DNA of 48,437 bases from Planctomycetaceae bacterium (GTDB lineage Bacteria > Planctomycetota > Planctomycetia > Planctomycetales > Planctomycetaceae), in contig JADZEF010000117.1 of the NCBI GenBank assembly GCA_020850695.1, forward strand, positions 1 to 48,437, written 5' to 3'. Shown in pieces: positions 17,122-25,802 of the stretch. The position numbers and the translations under genes were made by a program. Position 1 is the first letter of the stretch. The number at the start of each line of letters is the position of its first letter. The notes under the pieces are model-generated. The model was not told the DNA's origin. It saw nothing but the letters and a program-made list of their open reading frames with translations, and did no database searches.

Positions 17122-18558
17122 TTACGCGAGGATGTCGCGGAGGACGTGGCCGTGGACGTCTGTCAGGCGGAAGTCGCGGCCGGCGTAGCGGTACGTCAGA
17201 CGCTCGTGGTCGAAGCCGAGGAGGTGGAGCATCGTCGCGTGCAGGTCGTGAACGGGGACCGGCTTTTCGACCGCGCGGAATCCGAACTCATCGGTCGCCC
17301 CGTAGACGGTTCCCCCCTTCACGCCGCCACCCGCGAGCCAGCAGGTGAAGCCGTAGTGGTTGTGGTCGCGACCGCTCAGTGCGGGGAATTCGGCGACCGG
17401 CGTGCGGCCGAACTCGCCACCCCAAAGGACCAGCGTCTCGTCGAACAGGCCGCGCTGTTTGAGGTCGGCGAGGAACGTCGCGATCGCCGGGTCCCACTCG
17501 TCGGCGAGTTTCTTGTGGGCGGTCGCGATGTTGTCGTGGTTGTCCCACGGCTGCCCCGCCCCGCTCCACACCTGCACGAACCGCACGCCCCGCTCGATCA
17601 GCCGCCGGGCGATCAGCAGCTGTCGTCCCTGTGTGGTTTCGCCGTAGGCTTGCTGAATGGTCTTCGTCTCCTTCGTCACATCGAACGCTTCGGCGGCGTC
17701 CGTCTGCATGCGGTAGGCGAGTTCGAAGTTCTGGATGCGGGCTTCGAGCCGTGCATCTTCGGCCCGCGGGACCTGGTGCATCAGGTTGAGCTGCCGGAGC
17801 AGGTCGAGCTGCTTGCGCTGCTCGGTCAGGTTCGCGTTCTCGGGACCGAGGTTGGCGATAAGTTGCCGCGTCTTCGCCGGATCCTTGATCTGAGTGTTGA
17901 CGTAGGTTCCCTGGTAGGCCCCCGGAAGGAACGCCGACCGCCAGTTCCGGGTCGACATGATCGGGTAGCCCCCCGGACACATCGCGATGAAGCCGGGAAG
18001 GTTTTGATTCTCCGTCCCCAGGCCGTACGTGACCCACGCCCCCATGCTGGGGACCGCAATGCGGCCGTTCCCGCAATTCATCATCATCAGGGACGGCTCG
18101 TGGTTCGGCACCTCCGCCTGCATCGAGCGGATGATGCACATGTCATCGATGTGGGCCGCGGTCCGCGCGAAGAGATCACTCACCTCAATGCCCGACTGCC
18201 CGTACTTTTTGAACGCGAACGGCGACTTCATCGCGTGCCCGGTCTTCCGCTCGGTGCGGAGGTTCTGCACCGGCAGCGGTTGACCGTGGTACTTGTCGAG
18301 CATCGGCTTCGGATCGAACGTATCGACCTGCGACGGCCCGCCGTTCATGAAGAGATGGACGACGTGCTTCGCCCGTGCGGGGAAGTGCGGCTGCTTGGGA
18401 GACAGCGGGAGGCTGGTGTCCGGCGCGGCCGCCTCGGTGGCGGCGTCGGCCCGAGACAGCAGTCCTTCGTCCGAGAGAAGACCTGCGAGTCCGAGCGCCC
18501 CGAGACCGGTTCCCGAGCGGCGAAGGAGTTCACGACGAGAAACGAAGTTCGGCAGCAT
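17122..18558 (-). CDS. Secreted DUF1501 protein
   Basis: The 478-aa protein opens with a Tat-like signal (SRRELLRRSGTGLGALGLAG). The DUF1501 domain shows HVVHLFMNGGPSQVDTFDPK, SMQAEVPNHEPS, GFIAMCPGGYPI, RFVQVWSGAGQPWDNHDNI, LVLWGGEFGRTPV, RDHNHYGFTCWLAGGGVKGG and YGATDEFGFRAVEKPVPVHD. The fold is related to alkaline phosphatase/sulfatase; the export and pairing with DUF1553 suggest an extracytoplasmic hydrolase or redox partner. The ATG at 18558 was chosen; a GTG at 18597 would add 13 residues. Its usual partner (PSD1-DUF1553) lies upstream but two DUF4058 genes separate them. It is the last gene of that set, followed by the repeat element at 16952. Confidence 0.92.
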   Translation of the reverse strand: MLPNFVSRRELLRRSGTGLGALGLAGLLSDEGLLSRADAATEAAAPDTSLPLSPKQPHFPARAKHVVHLFMNGGPSQVDTFDPKPMLDKYHGQPLPVQNLRTERKTGHAMKSPFAFKKYGQSGIEVSDLFARTAAHIDDMCIIRSMQAEVPNHEPSLMMMNCGNGRIAVPSMGAWVTYGLGTENQNLPGFIAMCPGGYPIMSTRNWRSAFLPGAYQGTYVNTQIKDPAKTRQLIANLGPENANLTEQRKQLDLLRQLNLMHQVPRAEDARLEARIQNFELAYRMQTDAAEAFDVTKETKTIQQAYGETTQGRQLLIARRLIERGVRFVQVWSGAGQPWDNHDNIATAHKKLADEWDPAIATFLADLKQRGLFDETLVLWGGEFGRTPVAEFPALSGRDHNHYGFTCWLAGGGVKGGTVYGATDEFGFRAVEKPVPVHDLHATMLHLLGFDHERLTYRYAGRDFRLTDVHGHVLRDILA

Positions 18559-18613
18559 GGAGCGAGTCTGCGAATAGAAATTGGCTTTGTGATTCACTGG
18601 ATATTGTGGCGAG

Positions 18614-19393
18614 CTACTGGCGAAGTCCGGCGCTTCTCAAGCGTTGTGCGACGACCGCTTTTTCCGCTTCTGACAGAGGAACTCGTGGCTCTTGGGAATA
18701 ATCCACAATCAGGTCGTACCCGCCGGCGTCGTACATCCCGTCGAAGGCCGCTTGAAGGTCGAGCGCCACGTCGGGATCTCCGGGCAATAGTGGGATCGGC
18801 AGCGGTGGGAGCCGATCCTCAAGCGAGATGGCCCAGAATTCGGTCAGGGGGAGGCGCTCCACCCGCGTCACGTAACAATAATACCGCCCCTCTGAAGGCT
18901 TCCCTTCGAGACGAATCCGCGCCCCCTGGCTGAGAAGGTCAATCTCGACGAGGTTTGCTCCCCCTCGCAACAGTCGCTCCCTTCGGCGGTGATACTCGCG
19001 CCGCCCACGACCTCGCTTGTTGACGGGCGACAGAACCTCGATGGCCGTGACCAGGCGGCGTTTCTGAGCGTCACGGATCTCGACCGAGATATGAGGAACC
19101 TCTTCGGGCAGAATCGACCTCATCGTGCCGGAAGCAGCGGCAATTCTCTCCTGAGTGGCGATCGATCCCACGGGGGATTTCTGAAAGACGCCCACATCCG
19201 GATAGCGCGGTTCCGGGGAGATGAGAACTTCGTCTGGCTCTCCCCGCACGGTCCACTCGGCCAGCAGGGCGATATATTTCGGCCGCAGCTTCGGCACGAG
19301 TTGCCGCCAGATTTCATTGCTGAATGAACTGTGAAAGTTCATTCGATAAACCCCTTCGACGTAGGGGTCCATGCCAGGAAATGGGGACGGCAT
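18614..19393 (-). CDS. DUF4058 family protein (copy 2)
   Basis: The 259-aa protein begins MPSPFPGMDPYVEG, the hallmark of DUF4058. Further conserved pieces are RYPDVGVFQ, HISVEIRDAQKRRLVTAIEV, LSPVNKRGRGRREYHRRRER, LVEIDLLSQG and PLLPGDPDVALDLQAAFDGM. The core (EIRD...AIEVLSP.NK) resembles PD-(D/E)XK nuclease folds, but I cannot show activity. It is cytoplasmic. It follows its paralogue (19421-20182) by 27 bp and precedes DUF1501 by 56 bp, so all probably share one transcript. The ATG at 19393 is fixed by the MPSPFPGMDP motif. Confidence 0.9.
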   Translation of the reverse strand: MPSPFPGMDPYVEGVYRMNFHSSFSNEIWRQLVPKLRPKYIALLAEWTVRGEPDEVLISPEPRYPDVGVFQKSPVGSIATQERIAAASGTMRSILPEEVPHISVEIRDAQKRRLVTAIEVLSPVNKRGRGRREYHRRRERLLRGGANLVEIDLLSQGARIRLEGKPSEGRYYCYVTRVERLPLTEFWAISLEDRLPPLPIPLLPGDPDVALDLQAAFDGMYDAGGYDLIVDYSQEPRVPLSEAEKAVVAQRLRSAGLRQ

Positions 19394-19420
19394 CGTTTTC
19401 TCCCGACGGATGATCGACTT

Positions 19421-20182
19421 TCAGGTTCCCAGTCTCTCATTCGCCCAGACCTGGTCGGCCGCGTTCAGTGCGACGCGCGGCGGCTTCCGATAGTTGACCA
19501 CGTGGCGATAGCCCAGAAGGTCGTAAATCGTAGTGAACGCCAGCTGAAGATCGAGCAGCACATCGTCATCTCCCGGAAGCAGCGGGACGGGAACGGTCGG
19601 CAGCGGTTCTCGAAGCGAAATGGGCCAGGTGTCAGCGAAGGGGCGTGCGTTTGCGCGACTGAGGAAGACGAAATACTCACGATGCGGAAACTCGCCGACC
19701 AGCGGCAGTCGCTTTCCCTCCCGCAACAAATCAATTTCCAGGAGATGAGCGGTCCCTCGCAGAATCTTGTTCCGCTTCCGCAGATACTCTCGATAACCCT
19801 GACCGCGTTTGTTCGTCGGCGAAAGGACTTCGATCGCGGTCACCAGCCGCATCTCTTCGACATCGCGGATCTCGACAGAAACGTGTGGGACGCGACGGGG
19901 AATGGGGTTTCGAAGCTTCAACGGCGCTTCGAGAATCGCTGCTCCGCCGCGTCTGTGCTCCGGTGTGCGCTCGATGACTACCACGTCGGGATACATGGCG
20001 GAGGTCTGACTCGCGATGTCGTCTTCCGTGTCAATGACCTGACGTTCGGTCGTAAGCGCGACGTAACGAGGAAGGATCTTGGGCGAGAGCTGGCGCGCGA
20101 TCTCTGAGCAGAGCTGGCTGTGGACCGACATCCAATGTGGTCCTTCCAGCCACGGGTCCATGCCAGGAAATGGAGAAGGCAT
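19421..20182 (-). CDS. DUF4058 family protein (copy 1)
   Basis: The 253-aa protein begins MPSPFPGMDPWLEGPHWMSV. It carries the same conserved order as the next gene: AMYPDVVVIE, HVSVEIRDVEEMRLVTAIEV, LSPTNKRGQGYREYLRKRNK, LLEIDLLREGKRLPL and PLLPGDDDVLLDLQLAFTTI. The pair is a tandem duplication that has diverged considerably. No function is known for the family; a nuclease-like fold has been suggested by the EIRD/AIEVLSP pattern but is my inference. It starts 50 bp after the stop of the PSD1-DUF1553 gene. Confidence 0.9.
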   Translation of the reverse strand: MPSPFPGMDPWLEGPHWMSVHSQLCSEIARQLSPKILPRYVALTTERQVIDTEDDIASQTSAMYPDVVVIERTPEHRRGGAAILEAPLKLRNPIPRRVPHVSVEIRDVEEMRLVTAIEVLSPTNKRGQGYREYLRKRNKILRGTAHLLEIDLLREGKRLPLVGEFPHREYFVFLSRANARPFADTWPISLREPLPTVPVPLLPGDDDVLLDLQLAFTTIYDLLGYRHVVNYRKPPRVALNAADQVWANERLGT

Positions 20183-20231
20183 CGTCAGTCTCCGTCGAAC
20201 TCATGATCGCGTACCCGAGGCTTTCATCATA

Positions 20232-23186
20232 TCAGTCGACGAACGCGAACTCGTTGGTCAGCAGCAGGGCGTGGACGTAACGGAACCATTGGTCGGAGTT
20301 GGGAGTGGTGCCGAGGTAGTCGAGGGCGAGTTTCTTTTCTTCGGCCGATTGCGGGCGGGAGAAGAGAATCCACGAGACGCGGTCGAGTTTGGCTTCGAGG
20401 GTCGGCTGAGACTGCACGTCCGACCGTCCGATGAGATGGGTGGCACAGGCGTGCGAGAACGCGTTGTTCATGAGGAACAGGGCCTGGGGCGGGACGGTGG
20501 TCGTCTCGCGCTGCGGGCTGCTGCCGGCGGGGTCGGGGAAGTCGAAGTCGCGGTACAGCGGCGCGAGGTCCTGCCGGTTGATGTGACCGTAAAGGGTGCG
20601 GCGCGGCAGAAAGGTGTCGAGGATGGTGACGGCGGGCCCGCCGAATGTGGGCTGCAGTTTGCCGGTGACGGCGACAAGCGAATCGCGCAGGGCCTCAAGG
20701 TCGAGCCGACGGCGGGTCATGCGGCCGAGGAGGCGGTTCTCGGGGTCGGTGGGGGTTGATGGTTGATTGTTGATGGTTGATGGAGAAGAGACAGGCGGGA
20801 CCGAGGACGTCTGGCGATAGACCGACGACAGCACGATCTGCCGATGGATCTGCTTCAGCGACCACCGTGCGCGTCCCTCGGTTGGCTGCTCTGTCCCTAG
20901 ACCCTCAACCCTCGACCCTCGACCCTCCTTCAACTCCGCCGCCAGCCAGTCCAGAAGTTCCGGGTGCGTCGGCGGGTCGGACCGCAGGCCGAAGTCGCCC
21001 GCGGTAGCCACCAGTCCCTGGCCGAAATGGTGCATCCAGAGGCGGTTGACGATGACGCGTGCGGTGAGCGGGTTGGTGGGGCTCGCCAGGACGTCGGCCA
21101 ACGCGTCCCGGCCGCTTCCCTTGGTGAAGGGTTTCCGATTCGGATCGGTGATGCCCGGAGCCCATCGTGGCACATCGGCGCCGGGGCGGGCCGGATTGCC
21201 CCGAAGGAAGACACGGCCGTTGCTCGGGTTGGCGACTTCGACCAGAGACATTGCGCGTGGCGGAGCCCCCGGACCCTTGGCGGCCCACGATTCGATTTCC
21301 TTGAGCAGTTTCTGGAAATCTCCCTGCGAGGCGCGGTCGGGAAGGAGCGACAGGAAGCCCCAGCCCAACAGTCGCGGCAGGTTGGCCGGAGCGTCCGCAC
21401 CGTAAAGCGTCAGGCGGACTTCCTCGGCCGCGTCGTCCGGCAACCGCTTCGGAACAAGTTCCTCGATGGCGACTCCGGGCGCTTCTGCATAAGCCGTCAG
21501 CTCACGCCACTCGCGGTCGATGCGCTTCAGCACATCGGCATAGCGCTGCGCGACGTCCTTCATCGTCTGCGGGGCGGGCTGTCCCGAGAACGCCGCACGG
21601 ATCAACGGGTTGATCTTGAGCCTCTCGTCGGTCTCCGTCGCAATCCGCGCCAGCACGCGCTGGACGCGCTCGGACTCCGCTTGTGGTGTCGCAGGGCTTT
21701 CCGGAGCCGTCGCCGCTCCCACCGCATGCGCCGGGTCGAACGCATCAGCGAACAGGTGCCACACCGTCCACACGGGATGCTTCGACCGCTGCGTCTCTTC
21801 GAGGTACTTCTGCCACCGCACATTCATCGCGGGGTTCAGGTCCCCCTTGTCGGTGATCAGCATGAAGTTCTCGGTCGTCGGCTGATTGCGGACGGTGTAG
21901 GCCGCCATCAGGTACTCGCCGCAACGATTCCGCGCCCCGTCGACGATCCCGTTGAACTTCTCGTTGACGAACTCGTCCATCCGCTGGAGCCGCTTCCACA
22001 GCTCGAAGTCGTAGGTGCGGTATTCGTCGGTGTTGGGCGGAGCGTCGCGGAGCGGGAAGACGAGAGGCTCGCGGGCGTTCTTGAAGATGCCGTAGAGCGA
22101 GTAGTAGTCGGCGGTCGGGATCGGGTCGAACTTGTGATCGTGGCAACGGGCACAGCCGACGGTGATTCCCAGCACGCCACGCGTCAGCACGTCGATGCGG
22201 TCGTCGAGGATGTCGTGCTGGTTGTTCATGAAGCGGTTGCCCGCCGTCAGGAAACCGAGGGCCGCGAGGCGCTCCGAGGGGAGATGGGGCATGAGATCGG
22301 CCGAAAGTTGCTCGCGGAGAACCTGGTCGTACGGCAGGTCCTCGTTGAAGGCGTTGACGACGTAATCGCGATATGTCCAGGCCCACGGATACTGGACATC
22401 CTCGAAGAACACGTATCCTTTCGTGTCGGCGTAGCGGGCGACGTCGAGCCAGTAGCGGGCCCACCGCTCGCCGTATTGGGGCGAGGCGAGCAGGCGATCG
22501 ACGAGTTGCTCGTAGGCATCAGGCCGCGGGTCGTTGATGAACTCCGCCGCTTCCTCGGGAGTCGGCGGCAGGCCGATCAGGTCGAGCTTCAATCGCCGTA
22601 ACAGCGTGCGACGGTCGGCATCGTCCGAGGCCGTCATGCCGTTCGCTTCGAGCTTCGCGAGGATGAACCGATCAACGGGGGTGCGGGGCCAGTCGGTTCG
22701 CTTCACCGCGGGCAGCGCGGGGCGCTTGATAGGCTGGAAAGCCCAGTGAGTGCGGGCCGCCTCGCCGATCGACTTCGACTCGACCACCGCTTCGGCCGGC
22801 CACGGGGCGCCGCGCCGCACCCATTCGGTCAGGCTGGCGATCTCGGTGGCGGCGAGCTTGCCGTCGGGGGGCATCTGGATGCTCCCCGCATATTTCACTG
22901 CCTCGACCAGCGAACTTTCGTCCGGCTTCCCCGGAATGACGACCGGCCCGCCGTCGCTCCCCTTCATGAGGCCGGCCTTCGAATCGAGCCGCAGCCCGAA
23001 TTCCTGCTTCTTCGCTCCATGGCAGCTCTGGCACTTCGCGACCAGCATCGGCCGCACGTTCTTCTCGAAGAACTCCGTGTCTTCACGTGACACTTCGGGA
23101 GCTTCGGCCCCGAGAACCGGGACGATGTTCGTCGCCAGGACGGCGCTCAGAACAGCACACACCGGAAGCAGCAGACGCATCCACAT
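20232..23186 (-). CDS. PSD1-DUF1549-DUF1553 secreted cytochrome protein
   Basis: The 984-aa protein has a signal peptide (MWMRLLLPVCAVLSAVLATN), then a PSD1 cytochrome domain with CQSCH in PMLVAKCQSCHGAKKQ. The DUF1549 part starts at WPRTPVDRFILAKLEANGM and contains a second CxxCH, GCARCHDHKFDP. The DUF1553 part carries RVIVNRLWMHHFGQGLVATA, DWLAAELKEG, DPENRLLGRMTRRRLDLEA and PPQALFLMNN. Family members are exported, abundant in planctomycetes and nearly always encoded next to DUF1501; function is unproven. Two heptanucleotide arrays interrupt the DUF1553 part in frame (20756-20783, 20901-20928), adding Pro/Ser/Asn-rich and Gly/Glu-rich inserts absent from relatives. ATG 23186 begins the signal peptide; 23180 is an alternative. 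Confidence 0.93.
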   Translation of the reverse strand: MWMRLLLPVCAVLSAVLATNIVPVLGAEAPEVSREDTEFFEKNVRPMLVAKCQSCHGAKKQEFGLRLDSKAGLMKGSDGGPVVIPGKPDESSLVEAVKYAGSIQMPPDGKLAATEIASLTEWVRRGAPWPAEAVVESKSIGEAARTHWAFQPIKRPALPAVKRTDWPRTPVDRFILAKLEANGMTASDDADRRTLLRRLKLDLIGLPPTPEEAAEFINDPRPDAYEQLVDRLLASPQYGERWARYWLDVARYADTKGYVFFEDVQYPWAWTYRDYVVNAFNEDLPYDQVLREQLSADLMPHLPSERLAALGFLTAGNRFMNNQHDILDDRIDVLTRGVLGITVGCARCHDHKFDPIPTADYYSLYGIFKNAREPLVFPLRDAPPNTDEYRTYDFELWKRLQRMDEFVNEKFNGIVDGARNRCGEYLMAAYTVRNQPTTENFMLITDKGDLNPAMNVRWQKYLEETQRSKHPVWTVWHLFADAFDPAHAVGAATAPESPATPQAESERVQRVLARIATETDERLKINPLIRAAFSGQPAPQTMKDVAQRYADVLKRIDREWRELTAYAEAPGVAIEELVPKRLPDDAAEEVRLTLYGADAPANLPRLLGWGFLSLLPDRASQGDFQKLLKEIESWAAKGPGAPPRAMSLVEVANPSNGRVFLRGNPARPGADVPRWAPGITDPNRKPFTKGSGRDALADVLASPTNPLTARVIVNRLWMHHFGQGLVATAGDFGLRSDPPTHPELLDWLAAELKEGRGSRVEGLGTEQPTEGRARWSLKQIHRQIVLSSVYRQTSSVPPVSSPSTINNQPSTPTDPENRLLGRMTRRRLDLEALRDSLVAVTGKLQPTFGGPAVTILDTFLPRRTLYGHINRQDLAPLYRDFDFPDPAGSSPQRETTTVPPQALFLMNNAFSHACATHLIGRSDVQSQPTLEAKLDRVSWILFSRPQSAEEKKLALDYLGTTPNSDQWFRYVHALLLTNEFAFVD
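20756..20783. repeat. Heptanucleotide array, 4 copies, inside CDS
   Basis: TTGATGG, TTGATTG, TTGATGG and TTGATGG stand in tandem within the DUF1553 coding region. They encode a Pro-Ser-Thr-Asn-Gln insert. One unit gained or lost would shift the frame. Confidence 0.8.
20901..20928. repeat. Second heptanucleotide array, 4 copies, inside CDS
   Basis: ACCCTCA, ACCCTCG, ACCCTCG and ACCCTCC stand in tandem in the same coding region, 117 bp from the first array and with a different unit. They encode a Gly/Arg/Glu/Val-rich insert just after the DWLAAELKEG motif. Confidence 0.8.
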
Positions 23187-23391
23187 TGCGGGGATGACCT
23201 CGAAGGGAACCGTTTCTGGCGGGCGCAGACGCAGCGGAGAACGCGTCGTCTCCGTGGGCAGCGCGGGTGAACAGGAGTGTCCATGGCCGGACGCTGCACC
23301 ATTCACGATACCCCCCGCGGGAATGCGGGGAAAGAGCGCGTGCGGGAGCGGAACCGCCGCAAACGAATCCCGGAACCATGCCTCATCCGGG

Positions 23392-24672
23392 CTATCCGAC
23401 GGCCGCGCGCTCTTCGGAGGCGTCGCTGGCCGAGTCGTGGCCGCGCCATTGGCTTTCGCGGGCGGTCTGCTCGATTCTCAGCAGTCGCTCGCCGAGGTGG
23501 TCGATGCGGCGGGCGACCTCGTCGGTCGTCTGCTCCATGCCGCCCGAGACCAGCGTGACCACGCCGAGGAACAGCAGCATCTGTCCGACCGTGGTGATCA
23601 GCCAGCCGGTCGGCGTGAAATGTTCCGGCCCGCCGAAGTATCCCCACAGCACCATGGCCGTGCCGATCGTCATTCCGAGCACGCCCGCGTAGGCGAGGAA
23701 CTGTCCGGCGAGCGACGTCGAGTTGGATCGACGCGGCGCATCGCTGACGAAGGCCTGCGGATCGAGGTGGGGTCCGGCGAGCGGGGCCTGCGGATCATCG
23801 AACCGCAAGACGTGGCCTGAGGCGGTCCGCGTCCCCGATTCGGGACGAGGACGCACGTTCGGAGTACGTCGCGGACCGGTCAGCGTCTCGGCGTTGTCGT
23901 GGCGGCGATGCGAGACGGCGGCTGCGGCGGGTGTTGCGGCAGGAATTTTCGGCGCGCGCTGACGGCGGATGTGCGGGGCTGGAATCGCGGACGGAGCGGC
24001 GTGCGACTCGAAGGACTCTTCTGATTCGGCCGCAACGGCTTCGACCTGGCCGTCGACTTCCCTCGAAGCGGCCAGTGGAGCGCGGCCGGCCGTTGGTGGA
24101 AGCGGCAGCGTGTCAGGTCGGACGTCGGCGATGTTTTCGGCGTCTTCGGTCAATTCGGCGGAGGTGGACGGTCCGGCATTCGGCGGAGCGGAGTCCTTCG
24201 CGGCTGCCAGGGGGCGTGGACGGACGACGGTGCGTGGAGCGGGCGAGTTTCCGGAAGGGGGGCGCGGTAAAGGTTCCTCGTCGCTGGTGGCAGACGTCGG
24301 GGCGGGAGACTCCGCGCTCGATGACGCGGAAGCGGCCCCCAGAATCCCGGAATGCGGGCTGTCGACACGAAAGGTGCGACGACGGCTGCCGGCCGTGGGG
24401 GACGTCGTCGGAGCGGCACTGCCAGCGACCGGAGCGGCTTCGGACGCGGTTCCGGCGCTCGACGGTGCGGCCACGGGAACGGACGGGGTGTAGGGGTCGA
24501 GCACCATGCCGCTCGACCATCGCTCGAGAAGCTCGCGGGCTTCGCGGGTGCGGGCCGAAGCGCGGAGCGTCTGCGGGGTGTCGAGCACCGTGCTGCACGT
24601 GGCGCAGCGCACGTGCCGGTTGTCGGCCGACACTTCCGCCGCCACGTCCGCCTGACAGTTCGCGCACCACAT
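23392..24672 (-). CDS. Zinc-ribbon membrane protein with disordered linker
   Basis: The 426-aa protein starts with a zinc ribbon, C3-C6 and C23-C26 (MWCANCQADV, RCATCSTVL). A long Pro/Ala/Ser/Thr-rich and acidic linker (about 60-320) follows. Near the C-terminus are two transmembrane helices, FLAYAGVLGMTIGTAMVLWG and LITTVGQMLLFLGVVTLVSG, then a helical tail (TTDEVARRIDHLGERLLRIE) likely to form a coiled coil. The architecture suggests a membrane-tethered scaffold with a cytoplasmic zinc ribbon. No family name or function is recognised. ATG 24672 was chosen since it puts the ribbon at the very N-terminus. It is divergent from the SGNH hydrolase gene, with about 200 bp between the starts. Confidence 0.75.
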   Translation of the reverse strand: MWCANCQADVAAEVSADNRHVRCATCSTVLDTPQTLRASARTREARELLERWSSGMVLDPYTPSVPVAAPSSAGTASEAAPVAGSAAPTTSPTAGSRRRTFRVDSPHSGILGAASASSSAESPAPTSATSDEEPLPRPPSGNSPAPRTVVRPRPLAAAKDSAPPNAGPSTSAELTEDAENIADVRPDTLPLPPTAGRAPLAASREVDGQVEAVAAESEESFESHAAPSAIPAPHIRRQRAPKIPAATPAAAAVSHRRHDNAETLTGPRRTPNVRPRPESGTRTASGHVLRFDDPQAPLAGPHLDPQAFVSDAPRRSNSTSLAGQFLAYAGVLGMTIGTAMVLWGYFGGPEHFTPTGWLITTVGQMLLFLGVVTLVSGGMEQTTDEVARRIDHLGERLLRIEQTARESQWRGHDSASDASEERAAVG

Positions 24673-24860
24673 CCCTGTGGTTTCCCAGGCTGGAGACCGG
24701 AGTCTGAGGAAGATTCGAAGAACAGAGGCGTGCGGGGACGGGCTCCGCCCGACCCGCAAGCGGCGGGATTATCGCGATGGCCCCATTTCGTGCAAGACCG
24801 GATCGAGCCCAAACGGGTCGCAGGGTAGCATCGAGGCGAACGAATGCCTCTGGACAACGT

Positions 24861-24866
24861 GGGAGG
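24861..24866 (+). promoter_or_regulatory. Strong RBS fixing a GTG start
   Basis: GGGAGG lies eight bases before the GTG at 24875. It decides the start of the SGNH hydrolase, for which no good ATG exists near the first membrane segment. Confidence 0.75.
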
Positions 24867-24874
24867 ACAGGCGA

Positions 24875-25738
24875 GTGAACGTGGTCGTGTATCACATCGC
24901 GAGCGGTCAGGCGTTCTTCAGTGGGGCGGGGCTCGTGATGGCCGCCCTGATCATGAAGCGCCGTTCGAAGTGGGTCACACGGTTGCGGCTGCTGGGCCTG
25001 TTTCTGGGGCTTTGTCTCGTGACAGTGTCGGCCACTCCGTTTCCCCTACCGGTCTGTGCCGGCCTCTTCGCTCTCACGGTTGCGACCGTCATCGTCACCT
25101 GGAAACCCGTCCCGCAGCCGCGGTCGATACGTGTGCTGACATGGGGAACGTTGGCCTTCTGGGGCGGAATGGCGGCGTGGGAAGTGCCATATCATCTGGT
25201 TCCGCGCGCCCCTTGGTGGCAGAGCGGAACGACGTTGTACGTGATTGGAGATTCGGTCAGCGCCGGAATGGAGTCGCCGGGTGAAGTGACGTGGCCGAAG
25301 CGGTTGGCGTCGCGCGGCGTCGCGGTGCGAGACTTTTCGCGGATGGGGGCGACGGCGCGGTCGGCGATTGCGCAGGCCAGTCAGATCGACGGTCCGGGAG
25401 TCGTACTGATCGAAATCGGCGGGAACGACCTGCTCGGCCCTGGCTCCGGAGCATCTTCTCAGGCTTTCGAGGCCGACCTCGATCGGATGCTGGCGGCGTC
25501 TGTCGGCGAGGGGCGGACGCTCGTCATGCTGGAGCTGCCACTGCCGCCATTCGCCAATGGTTACGGAGAAGTTCAACGCCGGCTGGCGAGGCGGTACGGA
25601 GCGGTCTTGATTCCGAAGCGGTTGTTTCTGCGGATCCTGTTGACTGACGATGCGACCGTGGACGGGATCCATCTTTCGGACAACGGACAGGACATGTTTG
25701 CCGCGATGGTGAGCAGGGTGCTGGGAATCCCGGATTGA
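24875..25738 (+). CDS. Membrane-anchored SGNH/GDSL hydrolase
   Basis: The 287-aa protein has three to four N-terminal hydrophobic segments (GQAFFSGAGLVMAALI, LRLLGLFLGLCLVTVSATPF, CAGLFALTVATVIVTW, TWGTLAFWGGMAAW). An SGNH catalytic domain follows: block I VIGDSVSAG with S127, block III IEIGGNDLLG, block V DGIHLSDNG with D263 and H266. Such enzymes are esterases or acyl/acetyl hydrolases; here the catalytic part is anchored in the membrane. The GTG start at 24875 is supported by GGGAGG at 24861-24866, the best Shine-Dalgarno of this region. The longer upstream frame overlaps the divergent gene's leader. Substrate is unknown. Confidence 0.88.
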   Translation: MNVVVYHIASGQAFFSGAGLVMAALIMKRRSKWVTRLRLLGLFLGLCLVTVSATPFPLPVCAGLFALTVATVIVTWKPVPQPRSIRVLTWGTLAFWGGMAAWEVPYHLVPRAPWWQSGTTLYVIGDSVSAGMESPGEVTWPKRLASRGVAVRDFSRMGATARSAIAQASQIDGPGVVLIEIGGNDLLGPGSGASSQAFEADLDRMLAASVGEGRTLVMLELPLPPFANGYGEVQRRLARRYGAVLIPKRLFLRILLTDDATVDGIHLSDNGQDMFAAMVSRVLGIPD

Positions 25739-25802
25739 CTGCGGAAGCCGTTCTCCCCTGGCATGCGTCTGCCTGATCCACTCGTCACGTGGCGCGTGAG
25801 GG

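Noticed and set aside
17110..18933. Long plus-strand frame opposite the first DUF1501 gene
   Set aside because: It is an antisense shadow; the minus strand carries the full DUF1501 motif series and a Tat-like signal.
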